Below are positions 62,323-64,000 of a stretch of DNA of 64,000 nt, in pieces. The position numbers and the translations under genes were made by a program. Each line of letters begins with the position of its first letter. The stretch's first letter is position 1. A model generated the notes under the pieces. The model was not told the DNA's origin and ran no database searches. It worked only from the letters and a program-made list of their open reading frames with translations. The stretch is from Haloplanus vescus (GTDB taxonomy: Archaea > Halobacteriota > Halobacteria > Halobacteriales > Haloferacaceae), in contig NZ_FNQT01000001.1 in NCBI RefSeq assembly GCF_900107665.1, forward strand, positions 1,218,398 through 1,282,397, read 5' to 3'.

Positions 62323-62736
62323 CTAGAGGCGGTCGGCGTACAGGCGACCGAACGCCTGCCGGCGGAGCGTCGCGACGGCCGCGTCGCGTTCGTTCTCGAA
62401 GGTGGCGGCGACCGCCTCGTCCGCGAACGGCGCGACGTGCCAGACGACTCGGTCCACGTCCTGACTGCCGAGGACGGTCACGGTCACGTCGGCGTCCTCG
62501 CGCCACGCGTCGAAGGCCTCGCGGTCCGCGACGGTGACGGTCAGCAGCGACGCGAACAGGGCGTCACGCGCCGTCTCGACCACGTCGCTCGTCACGCGCT
62601 CCTGATACTCCGGGCGGTCGAAGTCCATCGCTGTCGCCACCTCGCGGACGACGGTCTGTGCCGCCGGCCCGACCGACTCGTAGGCCTCGCGGGCGTCCGC
62701 GAGCGTCTCGGGGTCGAATACGCCCTCGGTCTCCAT
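62323..62736 (-). CDS. Haloarchaeal conserved protein, DUF5809-like
   Basis: A 137-residue soluble, helical protein beginning METEGVFDPETLADAREAYE. It has VVREVATAMDFDRPEYQERV and FASLLTVTVADREAFDAWRE, then VTVTVLGSQDVDRVVWHVAPF. I associate this family with DUF5809, and its neighbour with DUF5810, a pair that occurs together in haloarchaea, from memory only. No catalytic residues can be assigned. Confidence 0.68.
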   Translation of the reverse strand: METEGVFDPETLADAREAYESVGPAAQTVVREVATAMDFDRPEYQERVTSDVVETARDALFASLLTVTVADREAFDAWREDADVTVTVLGSQDVDRVVWHVAPFADEAVAATFENERDAAVATLRRQAFGRLYADRL

Positions 62737-62760
62737 ACGCCACCCTTCGGCGGCGACGGC

Positions 62761-63228
62761 TTACGCCTTGTTATCGTCCGCGGCGGTGTCGTCCGCGGCG
62801 GTGTCGTCCTCGGTGTCGTCCGCGGCGGTGTCGTCCTCGGTGTCGTCCGCGGCGGTGTCGTCCTCGGTGTCGTCCCCGGCGTCCAACATCGCCTGCGTCA
62901 TCTCGCGGGCCTCCGCGAGGATTCGACTCGCGTCGCCGTCGAGCGTGGCCGGGTCGAGCGCCTCGGTTTCGACGGATGCTGTCGACGGGGCGTCGTGGGC
63001 GTGGTCGTCGGTCGTATCCTCGAACACCGTCTCGTGGGGCACTTCCTCGGCGTGGTCGACGGCGACAGGTGCCAACTCCGCGGCCCCCTGCTCGCTCCAG
63101 TCCGGGGCGTGGTCGTCCAGCCATCGCTCGTGGGCGTCGCCGTGGAGCATGGCGGTGAAGGCGAGGTGGTTCGCGAGATGTTCACCGTCTCGCTGGGGCG
63201 TCTCGCACACCGGACAGGCGTATCCCAT
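62761..63228 (-). CDS. Zinc-finger-like protein with acidic tandem-repeat tail (DUF5810-like)
   Basis: A 155-residue protein starting MGYACPVCETPQRDGEHLAN. CPVC plus two histidines about 10-17 residues on (HLANH) form a likely zinc site. The middle, DAHERWLDDHAPDWSEQGAAE, is conserved-looking. The C-terminal 30 residues are three and a half copies of the nonapeptide TAADDTEDD, which makes the tail strongly acidic. The DNA behind it is a 27-bp tandem repeat. Together with the preceding gene it forms the pair mentioned there. Confidence 0.7.
   Translation of the reverse strand: MGYACPVCETPQRDGEHLANHLAFTAMLHGDAHERWLDDHAPDWSEQGAAELAPVAVDHAEEVPHETVFEDTTDDHAHDAPSTASVETEALDPATLDGDASRILAEAREMTQAMLDAGDDTEDDTAADDTEDDTAADDTEDDTAADDTAADDNKA
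62780..62879. repeat. 27-bp tandem repeat inside the DUF5810-like gene
   Basis: The 27-base unit GCGGCGGTGTCGTCCTCGGT plus GTCGTCC is repeated about three and a half times, in frame. Each unit encodes nine residues (TAADDTEDD on the coding strand). Repeat number may vary between strains through slippage. Confidence 0.75.
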
Positions 63229-63266
63229 GCCTTCGGGAGGGGGCGTGAGACGTATGAGCGTGGCGG

Positions 63267-63779
63267 TCAGGCGTCCGGTTCGCGCCACGCAGGGAGGTCG
63301 AGAACCATCACGAGGGCGTCCTCGCCGTCGCGGTAGTAGTGGGGGTTCCGCCGCGCGACTTCGAAGCCCACGTCGCGATACAGCGCTCGCGCGGGGTCGT
63401 TGCCCTCGCGGACTTCGAGTTTCACCACGTCCGCGCCCTCGATGGCGAGGGCGAGCAGCGAGCGGACGAGCAGCGAGCGCCCGATACCCCGTTCGCGGGC
63501 GGGTTCGGCGACGGCGAGGTCTTTGACGTGCCCGATGGTGCGCCCGAAGTCGGGCGTCGCGTCGGCGACGACGTAGCCGACGACGGCGTCGGTCCAAGCA
63601 GCGCCGTCGTCGCCGCCCCGGGTCGCGACGAGGAAGCCGGGGTCGCCGAGGAAATGCTCGAAGGCGGTGTAGGGCCACGGCTGGTCGAAGGCTTCGCGCT
63701 CGATGCGGACCACCGACTGCAGGTCGGCCGCCTCGGCGTCGCGAATGGTCACGTCGGCGGGCGTCGTCGGAATGGCCAC
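63267..63779 (-). CDS. rimI: Ribosomal-protein-alanine N-acetyltransferase
   Basis: A 170-residue GNAT acetyltransferase, archaeal Ard1/RimI type, acetylating protein N-termini with acetyl-CoA. It has VRIEREAFDQPWPYTAFEHF, VVGYVVADATPDFGRTIGHV, and the acetyl-CoA motif EPARERGIGRSLLVRSLL (the RxxGxG/A signature), then KLEVREGNDPARALYRDVGFE. The start MAIPTTPADVTIRDAE was used. No second domain is fused. Confidence 0.92.
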   Translation of the reverse strand: MAIPTTPADVTIRDAEAADLQSVVRIEREAFDQPWPYTAFEHFLGDPGFLVATRGGDDGAAWTDAVVGYVVADATPDFGRTIGHVKDLAVAEPARERGIGRSLLVRSLLALAIEGADVVKLEVREGNDPARALYRDVGFEVARRNPHYYRDGEDALVMVLDLPAWREPDA

Positions 63780-63845
63780 GCCTCGGCTACGGGGGATGGC
63801 CTCAAAAACGCACGGGCGTCACGCGGGCCGTCGTGGCTCGCGCGA

Positions 63846-64000
63846 CTAGTCGTCTGCGGGGGACGCGCCGCTGGCGTCGTCGGCGTACTGCTGTTTCGTG
63901 AGCGTGAGTTTGCCACCGGCGGCGAGGATTTCGCGCTCGCGCTCGGAAGCGTCGAACTGGGCGGTTGCCTCCCAGTCGCCGTTGACGCGAATCGTGAACT
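63846..64000 (-). CDS. acn: Aconitate hydratase, 3' end (second copy, cut by the window edge)
   Basis: The visible 50 codons read FTIRVNGDWEATAQFDASER then EREILAAGGKLTLTKQQYAD and end ASGASPADD. They match the C-terminus of the aconitase at 59331-61289 (TIRVNGDWEATVGLDANERQ, RELLAAGGKLPHTRQQFADG) almost residue by residue, with a longer acidic end. The rest of the gene lies beyond 64000. Paralogy or diversification (aconitase versus a related hydro-lyase) cannot be decided from the fragment. Confidence 0.88.
   Translation of the reverse strand, partial: FTIRVNGDWEATAQFDASEREREILAAGGKLTLTKQQYADDASGASPADD

Noticed and set aside
62770-62880. Tandem repeats that could suggest a CRISPR or satellite
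   Set aside because: The 27-base units abut without spacers and code in frame for an acidic nonapeptide, so this is a coding repeat.

Overview
The window is a piece of a haloarchaeal (class Halobacteria) chromosome. Evidence: very GC-rich DNA; strongly acidic predicted proteins; archaeal versions of the core machinery (SecD/SecF, a proteasome-activating nucleotidase, IF-2/IF5B, NOB1, Pus10, TrmY, the archaeosine enzymes TgtA, ArcS and RaSEA); and many genes whose start codon lies about 25-30 bases after a TATA-like box, which fits leaderless transcripts. No insertion sequence, CRISPR array or rRNA operon was found. It reads as dense housekeeping DNA with scattered accessory genes. The genus cannot be fixed from the sequence alone.

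Layout. 1-2.4 kb: 3' part of mch and three small uncharacterised genes. 2.5-4.9 kb: secF-secD. 4.9-9.7 kb: RNase HII (minus), a 38-residue protein, an alpha/beta hydrolase, MsrA, Pus10 and PurC. 9.7-10.6 kb: overlapping purS-purQ. 10.7-14.2 kb (minus): a 754-residue Tat-type lipoprotein and RaSEA. 14.3-18.3 kb: an aldehyde:ferredoxin oxidoreductase (AOR), a NUDIX protein and an arylsulfotransferase-like protein. 18.4-21.9 kb: a membrane protein followed by the actin homologue salactin, a zinc-ribbon protein and a surface glycoprotein-like protein. 21.9-24.2 kb: a J-domain/[2Fe-2S] ferredoxin fusion, and a receiver-GAF protein overlapping a KaiC-like protein. 24.2-24.4 kb: tRNA-Pro(CGG) with a duplicated 3' end. 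24.5-28.3 kb: TrmY, an ABC exporter, and a small repeat protein coupled to isocitrate lyase.

28.3-33.8 kb is a minus-strand block that I consider the most interesting part. It holds an AOR paralogue lacking the [4Fe-4S] cysteines, a zinc-ribbon protein, a coiled-coil protein, a SAMP3/MoaD-like ubiquitin-fold protein whose C-terminus is GGA instead of GG, a MoaD-associated small protein and an unknown protein, with arcS just upstream. 34-41 kb: small proteins, CspA, a nested hairpin, TgtA, a CPBP protease, an FNT channel fused to Usp domains, and PepF. 41-48 kb: PAN, IF-2, a PRC-barrel protein and NOB1, an alcohol dehydrogenase, OsmC and tRNA-Ser(CGA). 48-51.8 kb: small membrane proteins, a palindromic operator of DtxR type, a winged-helix regulator and a membrane-anchored sulfite-oxidase-type protein. 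51.8-59.3 kb: MFS, an FAD protein, TenA, MATE, a D-2-hydroxyacid dehydrogenase, a ThDP enzyme and a DUF2061-type protein. 59.3-64 kb: aconitase, NUDIX, small haloarchaeal proteins, RimI, and the 3' end of a second aconitase.

Functional threads. All three late archaeosine (G15) genes lie within 24 kb: TgtA inserts preQ0, and ArcS with RaSEA converts it to archaeosine. Protein quality control and translation cluster at 39-46 kb. Central carbon metabolism appears as isocitrate lyase and two aconitases. Pterin-dependent redox chemistry recurs as two AOR-family proteins, a sulfite-oxidase-type protein and two MoaD-related small proteins.
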